DNA of 64,000 nucleotides from Acidobacteriota bacterium (GTDB lineage Bacteria; Acidobacteriota; Terriglobia; Bryobacterales; Bryobacteraceae). Positions within the stretch are counted from its first letter, which is position 1, and each line of letters opens with the position of its first letter. Made by a program: the position numbers and the translations under genes. Shown piece by piece: positions 17,962-27,036 of the stretch. The notes under the pieces are model-generated. The model had not been told where the DNA came from, ran no database searches, and was given only the letters and a program-made list of their open reading frames with translations. The DNA lies in assembly GCA_003223115.1 (NCBI GenBank), contig QHXW01000250.1:1-64000 (forward strand). The letters are read 5' to 3'.

Positions 17962-20900
17962 GCGATCAAGACCAAGACAAAGATCCGGTAGTTCATTCAT
18001 CTCTGAGCCGGCCGTTGTTTATCTGGTCGGCACTACTTCTGCTTTCTCTCGGCTGGGCCCTCTACGACGAGGTCTATGGCATCCGGCCCTGGAAGAGTTA
18101 TCAGAGCCACTTTTCAAAAGTGTACTCACGATATCTACGGAGTGTCCGGCCTAACGAATCAACTTTCGAGAAACAGATTCAGGCGTCGCCTGAATACCAG
18201 AAACTAGACCGCGATGCCGAGGCCGCACGCAAGACTGTGGCCGCGCAGGTTGAAGCCAGAGACCGCGAAGTAAAGCAGGTGCTGGTGCCCCAAACCCTGG
18301 CGCTCAACGATCCATTCCAGGAAGTGCGCAGCCACATCGGGTCTCTGACTTACCAGATTGAAACTACCAATAGCCAGAGCAGCAAGGAAAGCATGCGCCG
18401 TGAGATCGAACAAATCAAGAAAGAGATCCACACGGTGAAGCTTCCGATGCCTGACGGCACGACGAAGAAGGTGGATTACGACTACGCGCGAATGGATCGT
18501 GATCTGCTGGCGTGGAAAAATCGCAAAGCGCAACTGTTGCAGGAAATCGTCGATCTGCAAAAGCCCTATACCGAGCTGCTGGCGGCGCGAGACAAATATC
18601 TATCGGATCGCGTGGCCGACGTGAGCTCGGGCATGCTCGCAGGCCTGTTGAACAAGATGGACGATTTCGACATCGGCGTCCGGCAGATCCACATTAAGGA
18701 CGTTGATCTGGTGGACCGTTGCGAGTCGTGCCATTTGGGAACACGCGAGCCGGTAACGCTGACCAAAGCAGCCATGGGCGGAGAAGAAGTTTTTGTCAGC
18801 CATCCGAATAAGGAGCTGCTGAAGATTCACGATCCGGAGAAATTCGGCTGCACTCCCTGTCACGGCGGCAATGGCGTAGCGGTGGACAGCATCGAGAAAG
18901 CCCACGGTTCCAATGAGCACTGGCTGTGGCCGCTTCACAGCCGCGAAAACTTCGAAGCCGGTTGCCAGCAGTGTCACGTAAAAGAGATCGTCACCGAAAT
19001 GGCGCCCGCGCTGAACGCCGGACGCGAGTTGTTCCGCCTGCGCGGCTGCATGGGCTGTCACCGGTATGAGGGATTCGACCGGGAGCCGGAGGAGATGATC
19101 TCGGTCAATCAGCAGATCCGTCAGCTTGAAAATCAGAAAGCCGAGTGGGACCGTGAAATCGGATTCACCAGCGACAAAGCCGACCGCACTCGCGACAACG
19201 CCGAGGCGCAGCGGCTTTACCAGCACGCCAACGACCTGAAAGTGCGCATCAGCGGACTTGACGCCAAGATCGAGCAGGCCGACATGCGCGCGAGCAATTT
19301 GATCCGCGAAGTGAAAAAGGTCGGGCCCAGTCTCAAAGAAGTCCGCATGAAAATGCATAAAGAGTGGATTCCGGTCTGGTTGCAAGATCCGCACAAATGG
19401 CGCCCCGGTACGAAGATGCCCACCTTCCGCTTGGATCAGGACGATATTCAAGCCATCGCTGCGTTCATCTGGCAGTCTGGCGTGACTGGAAATTTGCCGA
19501 CGAGTTCGCCTGGCGACCCTGTTAAAGGCAAGGAGTCGTTCGAGACGCGCGGCTGCATGGCTTGCCACTCGATGGGCGAGGGTAATGACAAGGAGGGTGG
19601 AACATTTGCGGCGAACCTTAGCCGTGTGGGCGAAAAGGATAACTACGACTATCTGGTCCGCTGGATTCACAATCCGCGCGAACGAACGCTGCCCTATTGT
19701 CCATTTGAAAAACGCGATCTGACAGAAGCGGACTACAAGAAAAAGGGTGTGCCGTTCGTATTCGACATGGATCACAGCAAGTGTCCGAACGACGGGCATG
19801 AGTTGCAGGTAGAGCAGATGACACCCATGCCCAGCCTGCGGCTCACCGTCGAAGAAGCGCGGGACATCGCGAGTTATCTTCTGACCCAGAAGCACTTCGA
19901 CGCGACCTATCCGGCGGCGGATTATCTGGATGACCCAAAGCTGAAAACCCACGGAGCTTTTCTGGTGCGCTATTACGGCTGCGCCGGATGCCATGAGATT
20001 TCCGGATTGGAAGAAGAGCAGCGGACTGGAACGGAACTGACCAAAGAAGGTTCGAAGCCCATTGAACGCCTGGATTTCGCTTTGCTCGGACATGGAGCCG
20101 AGCGCGAGGGCTGGTATAACCACAAGGGATTTTTCGAGCACAAGCTGCAGGATCCCGCCGTCTACGACCGGGGCAAGGAGAAACCGAACAAGCTCGACCG
20201 GCTGAAGATGCCAAATTTCAACCTGTCGAAGCCCGAGATCGACGAAGTTGCGACATTCCTGCTGGGATCGGTGGATTCGGCGCTGCCCGAGCGCTATTAC
20301 TTCGAGCCGACCGATCAACGCCAGGACGTTATCGAGGGATGGTGGGTCATCCGCAAATACAATTGCATGGGATGCCACCAGGTTCACGTGGGCCAGACAA
20401 CCGTGTTCATGACGTTGCCTCGTTACCAGGATCCGGACTGGAAAGATCAGCGGCCGCCGAGCCTAATCGGCGAGGGCGCGCGCGTAAATCCTGCGTGGCT
20501 GATGCGCTTCCTGGCGAACCCGGCGCTGAGCGAGACTGATACCAATCGGGACGGCGTGCGGCAGTACCTGAAGGCGCGCATGCCCACCTTCTATTTTTCC
20601 GCGAGTGAAATTCAAAAACTGGTGCGGTTCTTCGCGGCCTCCTCTTCGCAGTCCATGCCGTACATTGACCCAAAGATGGAGGCGATCTCAGACCAGGAAC
20701 GCACCATGGCTCGGCAGTTATTTTCGAGCGAAGGCGCGCCGTGTCTAAAGTGCCATGCCACGGGCGATGCCAAGCACGATCAGCGTGCCACGGCGCCGAA
20801 TTTTCTTCTGTCCAAGGAGCGCCTGAAACCAGGGTGGACCGAGCGATGGATGGTGCATCCAGAAATGATGCAACCCGGCACCGCCATGCCGTCTGGCCTG

Positions 20901-21065
20901 TTCCGGCGGGAGGGCGATCGTTGGGTGTTTGCGGGGCCCACGCCGCCCAGTTTCCAAAACTATCCGAGAGATCACGCGGATCTATTGGTACGCTATATGT
21001 TCCAGTTCACTCCCGAGGAACTGAATCGTCTGCGTGCCAGCGCCGGGGCGGGCGCCGGGCGCTAA
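17958..21065 (+). CDS. Octaheme membrane-anchored cytochrome c of the bc operon
   Basis: This 1035-residue protein carries eight CXXCH heme-attachment sites: CESCH (~254), CTPCH (~298), CQQCH (~336), CMGCH (~364), CMACH (~533), CAGCH (~675), CMGCH (~804) and CLKCH (~929). One membrane anchor lies near the N-terminus (FIWSALLLLSLGWALYDEV). A long charged helical region follows (about residues 60-230), and a second heptad-like stretch lies between hemes four and five. It takes the place where cytochrome c1 would be encoded, and its gene overlaps the cytochrome b subunit gene by 4 bases. I infer that it is the c-type subunit of the complex, with a periplasmic heme wire. The individual mono-heme domains (LRGCMGCHRYEGF-type) resemble class I cytochromes. 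Confidence 0.88.
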   Translation: MSDQDQDKDPVVHSSLSRPLFIWSALLLLSLGWALYDEVYGIRPWKSYQSHFSKVYSRYLRSVRPNESTFEKQIQASPEYQKLDRDAEAARKTVAAQVEARDREVKQVLVPQTLALNDPFQEVRSHIGSLTYQIETTNSQSSKESMRREIEQIKKEIHTVKLPMPDGTTKKVDYDYARMDRDLLAWKNRKAQLLQEIVDLQKPYTELLAARDKYLSDRVADVSSGMLAGLLNKMDDFDIGVRQIHIKDVDLVDRCESCHLGTREPVTLTKAAMGGEEVFVSHPNKELLKIHDPEKFGCTPCHGGNGVAVDSIEKAHGSNEHWLWPLHSRENFEAGCQQCHVKEIVTEMAPALNAGRELFRLRGCMGCHRYEGFDREPEEMISVNQQIRQLENQKAEWDREIGFTSDKADRTRDNAEAQRLYQHANDLKVRISGLDAKIEQADMRASNLIREVKKVGPSLKEVRMKMHKEWIPVWLQDPHKWRPGTKMPTFRLDQDDIQAIAAFIWQSGVTGNLPTSSPGDPVKGKESFETRGCMACHSMGEGNDKEGGTFAANLSRVGEKDNYDYLVRWIHNPRERTLPYCPFEKRDLTEADYKKKGVPFVFDMDHSKCPNDGHELQVEQMTPMPSLRLTVEEARDIASYLLTQKHFDATYPAADYLDDPKLKTHGAFLVRYYGCAGCHEISGLEEEQRTGTELTKEGSKPIERLDFALLGHGAEREGWYNHKGFFEHKLQDPAVYDRGKEKPNKLDRLKMPNFNLSKPEIDEVATFLLGSVDSALPERYYFEPTDQRQDVIEGWWVIRKYNCMGCHQVHVGQTTVFMTLPRYQDPDWKDQRPPSLIGEGARVNPAWLMRFLANPALSETDTNRDGVRQYLKARMPTFYFSASEIQKLVRFFAASSSQSMPYIDPKMEAISDQERTMARQLFSSEGAPCLKCHATGDAKHDQRATAPNFLLSKERLKPGWTERWMVHPEMMQPGTAMPSGLFRREGDRWVFAGPTPPSFQNYPRDHADLLVRYMFQFTPEELNRLRASAGAGAGR

Positions 21066-21160
21066 TGGTCCTTCAATTTGTGCGGAACTGAACACGTGAG
21101 ACGGCGCAGGTACGGGGTCTTTCAGCCGCTCTCATAGAATGAACGGAGAGATAAGATCAT

Positions 21161-21940
21161 ATGAAGAAGATTTACATCTGCCTTGGAATTGTGTCGATCC
21201 TGACGTTTTCCGGGTGCGGAAAAAAAGAACCTGAGAGCGCCGCGAAAGAAGAAGCCACTGCGCCCGCCACGGCTCCGGCCACCATTGATGATGCAAACGC
21301 AGCTACTGTCACCGGTAAGGTAGCCTTCTCCGGAGACAAGCCGACCATGAGAAACATCGATATGTCGGCAAACCCGGCGTGTGCCCGAGCGCATTCCGGC
21401 GCGCCACCGAAATCCGAAGAAGTGGTGGTCAACGACAATGGCACGTTGAAGAACGTATTCGTCTGGGTGAAATCGGGCCTACCTGAGCGTCAATGGCCCG
21501 TGCCGAGCACGCCGGTAGAGCTTACCCAAAAGGGCTGCATGTATGGGCCGCACGTGATTGGTGTCATGGCCAACCAGAACATCAAGATTGTGAATAACGA
21601 TCCCACCAATCACAATATTCACCCGCTGCCGAAAATCAATCAGGAGTGGAACGAATCGCAGCCGCCAAAAGGCGAAGATAAACTGAAGCGCTTCGCTCGC
21701 GAAGAAGTCATGATCCCGGTGAAGTGCAACGTACATCCCTGGATGCGGTCGTACATCGGTGTTGTGAATCATCCGTTCTTTGCGGTGACCGGAGACGACG
21801 GCACCTTCACCATCAAGGGTCTGCCGCCCGGTACGTATACGCTCGAGGCCTGGCATGAAAAGTACGCGCCGCAGGATGTGCAGGTGACCGTCGGTGCCAA
21901 AGAGAGCAAGACGGTGGACTTCCCATTCAAAGCTAGCTAG
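21161..21940 (+). CDS. Cupredoxin-like lipoprotein
   Basis: A 259-residue exported lipoprotein. The signal peptide ends in a lipobox (ILTFSGC at about residue 20) and is followed by a Lys/Glu/Ala/Pro-rich linker. The middle domain shows plausible type-1 copper ligands: His in NNDPTNHNIHPLPK and the cluster CNVHPWM (Cys, His, Met). The C-terminal 70 residues form a carboxypeptidase-regulatory-like beta domain (DGTFTIKGLPPGTYTLEAWHEKY). Its site between the bc complex and the oxidase-assembly genes suggests an electron carrier or copper protein for the respiratory chain, but this is inference. A GGAGA ribosome site precedes the ATG. Confidence 0.75.
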   Translation: MKKIYICLGIVSILTFSGCGKKEPESAAKEEATAPATAPATIDDANAATVTGKVAFSGDKPTMRNIDMSANPACARAHSGAPPKSEEVVVNDNGTLKNVFVWVKSGLPERQWPVPSTPVELTQKGCMYGPHVIGVMANQNIKIVNNDPTNHNIHPLPKINQEWNESQPPKGEDKLKRFAREEVMIPVKCNVHPWMRSYIGVVNHPFFAVTGDDGTFTIKGLPPGTYTLEAWHEKYAPQDVQVTVGAKESKTVDFPFKAS

Positions 21941-21985
21941 GAAAAGGTAAACTGGGGATTGGCGGCCGTGCCGTCCCCTTAAAAA

Positions 21986-22888
21986 ATGAAGAACGTCTGG
22001 CTGCACCGTTACGTGGTGTTGTGGGCTTTTTGCACGTTGTTTCTGGTTGTGGCAGGAGGTCTGGTGACCAGCCACGACGCCGGCCTTTCCGTGCCTGATT
22101 GGCCGCTCTCCTATGGCAAGTTGATGCCAACCATGGAAGGAAATATTTTTTACGAGCACGGCCATCGCATGGTGGCGACCACGGTCGGTCTGCTCACCAT
22201 CTTCATGGCTGTCTGGCTGTGGCGCGCCGAAGATCGGCGCTGGATGCAGAATCTGGGCTGGATCGCGCTGCTGGCTGTCACCGCGCAGGGTGTGCTGGGA
22301 GGCCTGACGGTGATCTTTCTGTTGCCCAGGCCGGTGAGCATTGGGCACGCCTGCCTGGCGCAATTGTTTTTCTCCACCACCGTCGCAATATCGGTGTTTA
22401 GTTCGCCGTCCTGGAAGCGTGGTTCCATTATGGTGGATGATGATGGGGCTCCGCCGCTCCATTGGCTGGCAATTGGCGCTCCGCTGTGTGTCTTCATACA
22501 GCTTGCGTTGGGAGCCGCGGCTCGCCATCAGGCAATTGGAATTCTTCCTCACGTAGCGGGCGCGGTGGTCGCGACCGGGATGGTCCTGTGGTTTACGGTT
22601 CGAGTACTCATGCGCCACGCGGATTATGACTCGCTTCGACGTTCGGCTCTGGCGCTCGTTTCCGTCACGTTTCTCCAGGTGTTTCTCGGCATCGCCGCTT
22701 ATATGAGCCGGCTGGCCACGGCCGAGGCGCCACAGCCCATGCCGGTGATGGTGGGCTTCACGGTGGCACACGTAGCGGTTGGCGCGCTCACCATGGCGGC
22801 GAGCGTGGTGCTGAGCATCCAGGTATTTCGCAATGTCAGGCGTCCCATGCCGGCAATGCAGACTGCGCGCATCGCGATACCTTTCTGA
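21986..22888 (+). CDS. ctaA: Heme A synthase (CtaA/COX15 family)
   Basis: CtaA oxidises the methyl group of heme O to make heme A for aa3-type oxidases. The 300-residue protein has about eight membrane segments in two related halves. Conserved histidines are seen in FYEHGHRMVATTVGLL, SIGHACLAQLFF, HQAIGILPHVAGAVV and FTVAHVAVGAL. The N-terminal GGLVTSHDAGLSVPDWPLSYG is the typical opening of the family. The stop overlaps the ctaB start by one base (TGATG). Confidence 0.92.
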   Translation: MKNVWLHRYVVLWAFCTLFLVVAGGLVTSHDAGLSVPDWPLSYGKLMPTMEGNIFYEHGHRMVATTVGLLTIFMAVWLWRAEDRRWMQNLGWIALLAVTAQGVLGGLTVIFLLPRPVSIGHACLAQLFFSTTVAISVFSSPSWKRGSIMVDDDGAPPLHWLAIGAPLCVFIQLALGAAARHQAIGILPHVAGAVVATGMVLWFTVRVLMRHADYDSLRRSALALVSVTFLQVFLGIAAYMSRLATAEAPQPMPVMVGFTVAHVAVGALTMAASVVLSIQVFRNVRRPMPAMQTARIAIPF

Positions 22889-23751
22889 TGCGAGACTATA
22901 TCGCGCTCACCAAACCGCGCATCACATGGCTCATTCTGATGAGCACGGGTGTGGGCTATTTCTTCGGTCTGCGCGGCATTTCGTTTGGGCAAATCAACTG
23001 GTGGACGGTGCTGCACACGATCCTGGGAACGGGTCTTATCGCGTCCGGCACCGCGGCCCTGAACCAATGGTACGAGCGTGATGCTGATGCCAAGATGCGG
23101 CGGACTTCAGACCGTCCGATCCCTTCAGGCAGGTTGATACCCGGTCGAGCGCTGGCTTTCGGCGCCGGTCTGGCTGTTGCGGGTTTCGCGGAGCTGGTAA
23201 TTTTCGTCAATCTTCTCTCGGGCGTGCTGGGCGCTCTGACGCTGATCAGCTATTTATTCCTCTACACCCCGCTCAAGCAGCGGTCCTGGCTTTCGACCAC
23301 CGTCGGCGCTTTCCCGGGCGCGATGCCGCCCATGATCGGATTCGCGGCTGCCAGTGGAACTCTGACGAGCGAAGCCTGGGTGCTGTTTGCAATCCTGTTT
23401 TTCTGGCAATTCCCGCATTTCTACGCCATCGCTTGGATGTATCGCGACGATTACGCGAGGGCGGGCATCCGCATGCTTCCCGTGGTCGAGCCCGATGGTA
23501 ATTCAACGGCTCGCCAGATTCTGGTCTACCTCAGCCTGCTGATTCCTGTGAGCATGGCGCCGGCACTGATAGGCATGTCCGGCAAGTTCTATGTTCTGGG
23601 CGCGCTGGCGCTGGGAGTCTGGTTCTTATATTCGGGAGCCCGCGTGGCCCTCGAACGAACCTCGCAGCGGGCGCGTGGTGTGCTGCTGGTCTCTGTGTTT
23701 TATCTGCCCCTTCTTTACGGCCTGATGCTTCTGGACAGGTCGGGTTTGTGA
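22888..23751 (+). CDS. ctaB: Protoheme IX farnesyltransferase (heme O synthase)
   Basis: CtaB transfers a farnesyl group to protoheme, giving heme O. The 287-residue polytopic protein starts with ALTKPRITWLILMSTGVGYFFG and contains the aspartate-rich prenyl-diphosphate site NQWYERDADAKMRRTSDRPIPSGR, plus the second loop YRDDYARAGIRMLPV. All are standard for UbiA-family heme O synthases. It is coupled to ctaA by a one-base overlap and followed 6 bases later by the SCO gene. Confidence 0.95.
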   Translation: MRDYIALTKPRITWLILMSTGVGYFFGLRGISFGQINWWTVLHTILGTGLIASGTAALNQWYERDADAKMRRTSDRPIPSGRLIPGRALAFGAGLAVAGFAELVIFVNLLSGVLGALTLISYLFLYTPLKQRSWLSTTVGAFPGAMPPMIGFAAASGTLTSEAWVLFAILFFWQFPHFYAIAWMYRDDYARAGIRMLPVVEPDGNSTARQILVYLSLLIPVSMAPALIGMSGKFYVLGALALGVWFLYSGARVALERTSQRARGVLLVSVFYLPLLYGLMLLDRSGL

Positions 23752-23757
23752 TTCAGG

Positions 23758-24315
23758 TTGAAAACAGCGGTCATTTTTAGCGCTGTTTTGTTGGCTGCCA
23801 CCGGTTGCGTGAGGCATCCCGAGTTGCCGGTGTATGGTCAGGTGCCTGAGTTTCAACTGATCTCTCAAACCGGCCAGACTTTCGATCGTAGGCAACTGGA
23901 TGGCAAGATCTGGGCTGCCGATTTCATCTATACGCATTGCCCCGGCCCCTGCCCGCGTATGAGTTCTCAGTTGCAGCGCGTGCAGACCGCGGTGGCGGAA
24001 TTACCCAACGTGCGGCTGGTTTCTTTCAGCGTTGATCCAGCACACGATACTCCATCGGTGCTTGCCGAATACGCCCGGCGCTGTCAGGCCTTGCCCGGCC
24101 GTTGGTTCTTCCTCACCGGTGACTCGAAAACGCTCGACACTTTGGACCGCCATGCCTTCATGCTGGGCAACTTGGACGGAAGCATGCAACACAGCACGCG
24201 ATTTGTGCTGGTTGACCGGCAGGGACGGATTCGCGGTTACTATGGAACCTCAGAGGACGATCCAACCTCGCACTTGATCGCCGACATCCGGTGGCTCGCC
24301 AAGCAGCAATCGTGA
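23758..24315 (+). CDS. SCO1/SenC family copper chaperone lipoprotein
   Basis: SCO proteins deliver copper or reduce the CuA site of cytochrome oxidase. The 185-residue protein has a short lipoprotein signal (VLLAATGC) and a thioredoxin fold. The copper-binding CXXXC reads THCPGPCPRM, and the distal histidine is probably in MQHSTRFVLVDRQGRIRGYY. The only convenient start is TTG at 23758, since the frame has no ATG or GTG before the signal peptide. The stop overlaps the GTG start of the following gene (GTGA at 24312-24315). Confidence 0.88.
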   Translation: MKTAVIFSAVLLAATGCVRHPELPVYGQVPEFQLISQTGQTFDRRQLDGKIWAADFIYTHCPGPCPRMSSQLQRVQTAVAELPNVRLVSFSVDPAHDTPSVLAEYARRCQALPGRWFFLTGDSKTLDTLDRHAFMLGNLDGSMQHSTRFVLVDRQGRIRGYYGTSEDDPTSHLIADIRWLAKQQS

Positions 24316-24728
24316 TCTCAATTCGCAACCTTCCTTCGATCAACGCGGTGTTGAATGCGACTGCGGCAGTGCTGCTGGTCTGGGGGTACACGCTCATCCG
24401 GCGGCGCCGGCAACAGATCCACAAGCGCGTGATGATTGCGGCGTTTGCGACCTCGTGCACGTTCCTCACGTTCTACCTCATCTATCACGCCAATGTTGGG
24501 TCGGTACCGTTCCCGCACACCGGAACACTGCGCGCGGTTTACCTGACGATTCTCGCGACTCATACTGTGCTGGCAGCGGCGGTGCCGCCGCTCGCGATAA
24601 TTACGCTGAGCCGAGGGCTCTCGTCAAAGTTCGACAAGCACCGCACCATCGCCCGCTGGACGCTGCCGATCTGGCTCTACGTAAGCGTGACGGGCGTAGT
24701 TGTGTACCTGATGCTATACAGGATGTGA
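24312..24728 (+). CDS. DUF420 family membrane protein
   Basis: This 138-residue protein with four membrane segments belongs to the DUF420 family, commonly encoded near cytochrome oxidase assembly genes (CtaM-like). Conserved features are the basic loop RRRRQQIHKRVMIAAFATSC, the histidine in FYLIYHANVG, THTVLAAAVPPLAI and the C-terminal KHRTIARWTLPIWLYVSVTG. The start is GTG at 24312 (VISIRNLPSINAVLN), overlapping the SCO stop; an upstream TTG at 24291 would lie inside that gene. It is probably the last gene of the bc/cta operon. A minus-strand gene ends 13 bases on. Confidence 0.85.
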   Translation: MISIRNLPSINAVLNATAAVLLVWGYTLIRRRRQQIHKRVMIAAFATSCTFLTFYLIYHANVGSVPFPHTGTLRAVYLTILATHTVLAAAVPPLAIITLSRGLSSKFDKHRTIARWTLPIWLYVSVTGVVVYLMLYRM

Positions 24729-24741
24729 GGCTCGCGAAGGG

Positions 24742-25959
24742 TCAGAGCTTCAGTTTCGCCACTGTCTCGATGTGAAACGTCTGCGGGAAAAGATCGATCA
24801 AAGCAACCTGATCCAGCTGGTAGCCGGCGGCAAGTAAGCCCGCTAAATCACGCGCCAGAGTCGCAGGATTGCAGGCGACGATGGTGATGCGCGCCGGTTT
24901 CAGACGCGCCAGGTACCCGATCACGGCCCTTCCCAACCCGGAACGCGGCGGGTCCGCCAGCACGAACTCCGGAACCATTTCGAGGCTTGCCAGGAATGAA
25001 TCCACGTTCATTTGGCGGACATCGATCGCGATGTCCGCCCGTTCTGCATTGAATTGCAGGTCGCGGACCGCTCCACCGCCCGATTCGACTGCCGTCACAC
25101 GCCCGAACCGCTGCGCCAGCGGCAGCGAGAACAACCCCACGCCGGCGTAAAGATCCAGCGCCGCTTCGCCTCGCGACCCTTCGAGCGCCACGTCCACCAG
25201 CGGGTCCAGCAAGAAACGGTTCACCTGGAAAAATGACCCTCCGCTTACCCGATATATAAAGCCGGCTGCGGAATATTCCAAATCGCCCAGAACCAGCCCC
25301 GGAATCTCTGCCGCACACCACTCGAAGAAGCGGCGGGCCAGAGGACGTTCCGTCTCGAGCACGTTCAACTGTACGTCGCGCTCATTGGTAAATATCTCAA
25401 GCGAACGTACGAACCGGGGCCAGCGCGAATCATTCAGCATCCGTCGAAACATGCCGATCACTTCATTGATCTTGGGCGAGCTGATGGGGCAGTGGTCGAT
25501 AGCGCACAGCCGATTGGATTGAGCCTCCAGATATCCAATTTGAGTTCCATCAATGTGGAACTGGGAGCGGTTCCGGTAATTCCAGGGATCGGCGGAAATA
25601 ACGCGAATTTCTTCCGGAGCGGAGATTTTACCAATGCGGGCCAGGGTCTCTCTTAGAATGGAGCGCTTCAGCTCGAGCTGAATTTCATAATCCGCGTGTT
25701 GATACTGGCAGCCACCGCAGCGTCCGAAGTAGAGGCACGGCGGCGCAACGCGGCCGGGCGCGGGTTCGCGAACTTCGGAGAGCCGGGTACGCAACAGATC
25801 GGGTTTTTGTTCGAGTGTTTCGACCAGAACGCGTTCGCCGGGCAGCACAAATGGCGCCAGCACCACCAGACCGTTCTTCCGCGCGAGGCCGTCGCCTCCG
25901 TAAACCAGCTTTTCAATAGTGACTTCGAAAGCTTCGTTGTTGGTTTGAGACTGTCTCAT
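24742..25959 (-). CDS. 23S rRNA (uracil-C5)-methyltransferase, RlmD/RumA type
   Basis: A 405-residue SAM-dependent RNA methyltransferase of the TrmA/RumA family that makes m5U in 23S rRNA. An N-terminal TRAM domain (EVTIEKLVYGGDGLARKNGLVV) is followed by a [4Fe-4S] motif (CLYFGRCGGCQYQH), the central domain, and the SAM-binding fold (ALDLYAGVGLFSLPLA). The catalytic cysteine lies in VACNPATLARDL, with the downstream FPQTFHIETVAKL ending typical of the family. Whether it corresponds to RlmD or RlmC specificity cannot be told. It is divergent from trpS, with about 80 bases between them. Confidence 0.9.
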   Translation of the reverse strand: MRQSQTNNEAFEVTIEKLVYGGDGLARKNGLVVLAPFVLPGERVLVETLEQKPDLLRTRLSEVREPAPGRVAPPCLYFGRCGGCQYQHADYEIQLELKRSILRETLARIGKISAPEEIRVISADPWNYRNRSQFHIDGTQIGYLEAQSNRLCAIDHCPISSPKINEVIGMFRRMLNDSRWPRFVRSLEIFTNERDVQLNVLETERPLARRFFEWCAAEIPGLVLGDLEYSAAGFIYRVSGGSFFQVNRFLLDPLVDVALEGSRGEAALDLYAGVGLFSLPLAQRFGRVTAVESGGGAVRDLQFNAERADIAIDVRQMNVDSFLASLEMVPEFVLADPPRSGLGRAVIGYLARLKPARITIVACNPATLARDLAGLLAAGYQLDQVALIDLFPQTFHIETVAKLKL

Positions 25960-26038
25960 CGCTTACGATAGGAAAACTGCCTGTTGCAGTGGTTGAATCA
26001 AGTCCGCGGACGGGCAGAACGCCTGTCCCACTTAAATC

Positions 26039-27031
26039 ATGAAAGCACGCGTATTCTCGGGCGTCCAGCCTTCCGGTAATTTGCACATCGGAAATTATCT
26101 GGGCGCGCTCAGCAACTGGGTCACGATCCAGTACGATTACGATAGTATTTTCTGCATCGTGGATCTCCACGCGGTGACGATCCACCAGCCGCCGGAGGAA
26201 CTGCGCGCGAAGATCGAAGAGATTGCGGCTCTGTTTCTCGCAGCCGGCATTGATCCGAAGCATTCGAGCATAATGGTGCAGTCGGCGGTCGCGGCGCACG
26301 CCGAACTGGCCTGGATGCTGACCTGCGTGACGCCTGTGGGCTGGCTCGAGCGCATGACCCAGTACAAAGGGAAAGCCGCCGGGCAGCAGACCATTGGAGA
26401 CGGCCTGCTGCAGTATCCGGTGTTGATGGCCGCCGACATCCTGCTCTATCAGGCTGCTATCGTGCCGGTGGGCGAGGACCAGGCACAGCATCTGGAGCTG
26501 ACGCGCGACATCGCACAGCGTTTCAATTCGCTGTACGGCGAGACCTTCGTGATGCCGCAGACAAGCCTGCCGAGCGTCGGGGCGCGCGTCATGGGTCTGG
26601 ATGATCCGACCATCAAGATGAGCAAGTCCGCGGCTGGTTCCGGCCATGCCGTGGCGCTGCTCGACCCGCCCGACCGCGTGCGCAAGAACATCATGCGCGC
26701 CACCACCGATTCCAATCCCGCGGTGACCTTCGAATCGCCTAGTCCAGGCGTTGAGAACCTGTTGAGCATTTTTCAGGCGTTCAGCGGCTGGACCCAACAG
26801 CAGATGTGCTCGCATTTCGCAGGCATGCGCTACGGCGATTTGAAGAACCAGGTGGCCGAAATGGTGATCTCGCACCTCGAGCCGTTTCAGAAGCGGTACC
26901 GCGAAATCACTTCCGAGCCGGGATACGTGGCAAGAGTCCTGCTCGAAGGCGCGGAGCGCGTGCGCCCCATTGCCGACTCCACGGTGGACCTGGTGAAGCG
27001 TCGCATGGGCCTTTACACCGAGTCCCGGTAG
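26039..27031 (+). CDS. trpS: Tryptophan--tRNA ligase
   Basis: TrpRS charges tRNA-Trp. The 330-residue class I synthetase has its HIGH motif as PSGNLHIGNYLGAL (residues 11-24) and its KMSKS motif in PTIKMSKSAAG (near 195). Other family marks are FCIVDLHAVT, VPVGEDQAQHLELTRDIA and the C-terminal anticodon-binding helices. Length and order are normal. The MFS gene begins 5 bases after the stop, so the pair may be co-transcribed. Confidence 0.97.
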   Translation: MKARVFSGVQPSGNLHIGNYLGALSNWVTIQYDYDSIFCIVDLHAVTIHQPPEELRAKIEEIAALFLAAGIDPKHSSIMVQSAVAAHAELAWMLTCVTPVGWLERMTQYKGKAAGQQTIGDGLLQYPVLMAADILLYQAAIVPVGEDQAQHLELTRDIAQRFNSLYGETFVMPQTSLPSVGARVMGLDDPTIKMSKSAAGSGHAVALLDPPDRVRKNIMRATTDSNPAVTFESPSPGVENLLSIFQAFSGWTQQQMCSHFAGMRYGDLKNQVAEMVISHLEPFQKRYREITSEPGYVARVLLEGAERVRPIADSTVDLVKRRMGLYTESR

Positions 27032-27036
27032 CTTCG

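Noticed and set aside
18600-20387. 595-residue open frame on the minus strand
   Set aside because: It is antisense to the octaheme cytochrome gene, has no ribosome site and no family sequence; codon bias of the real gene creates it.
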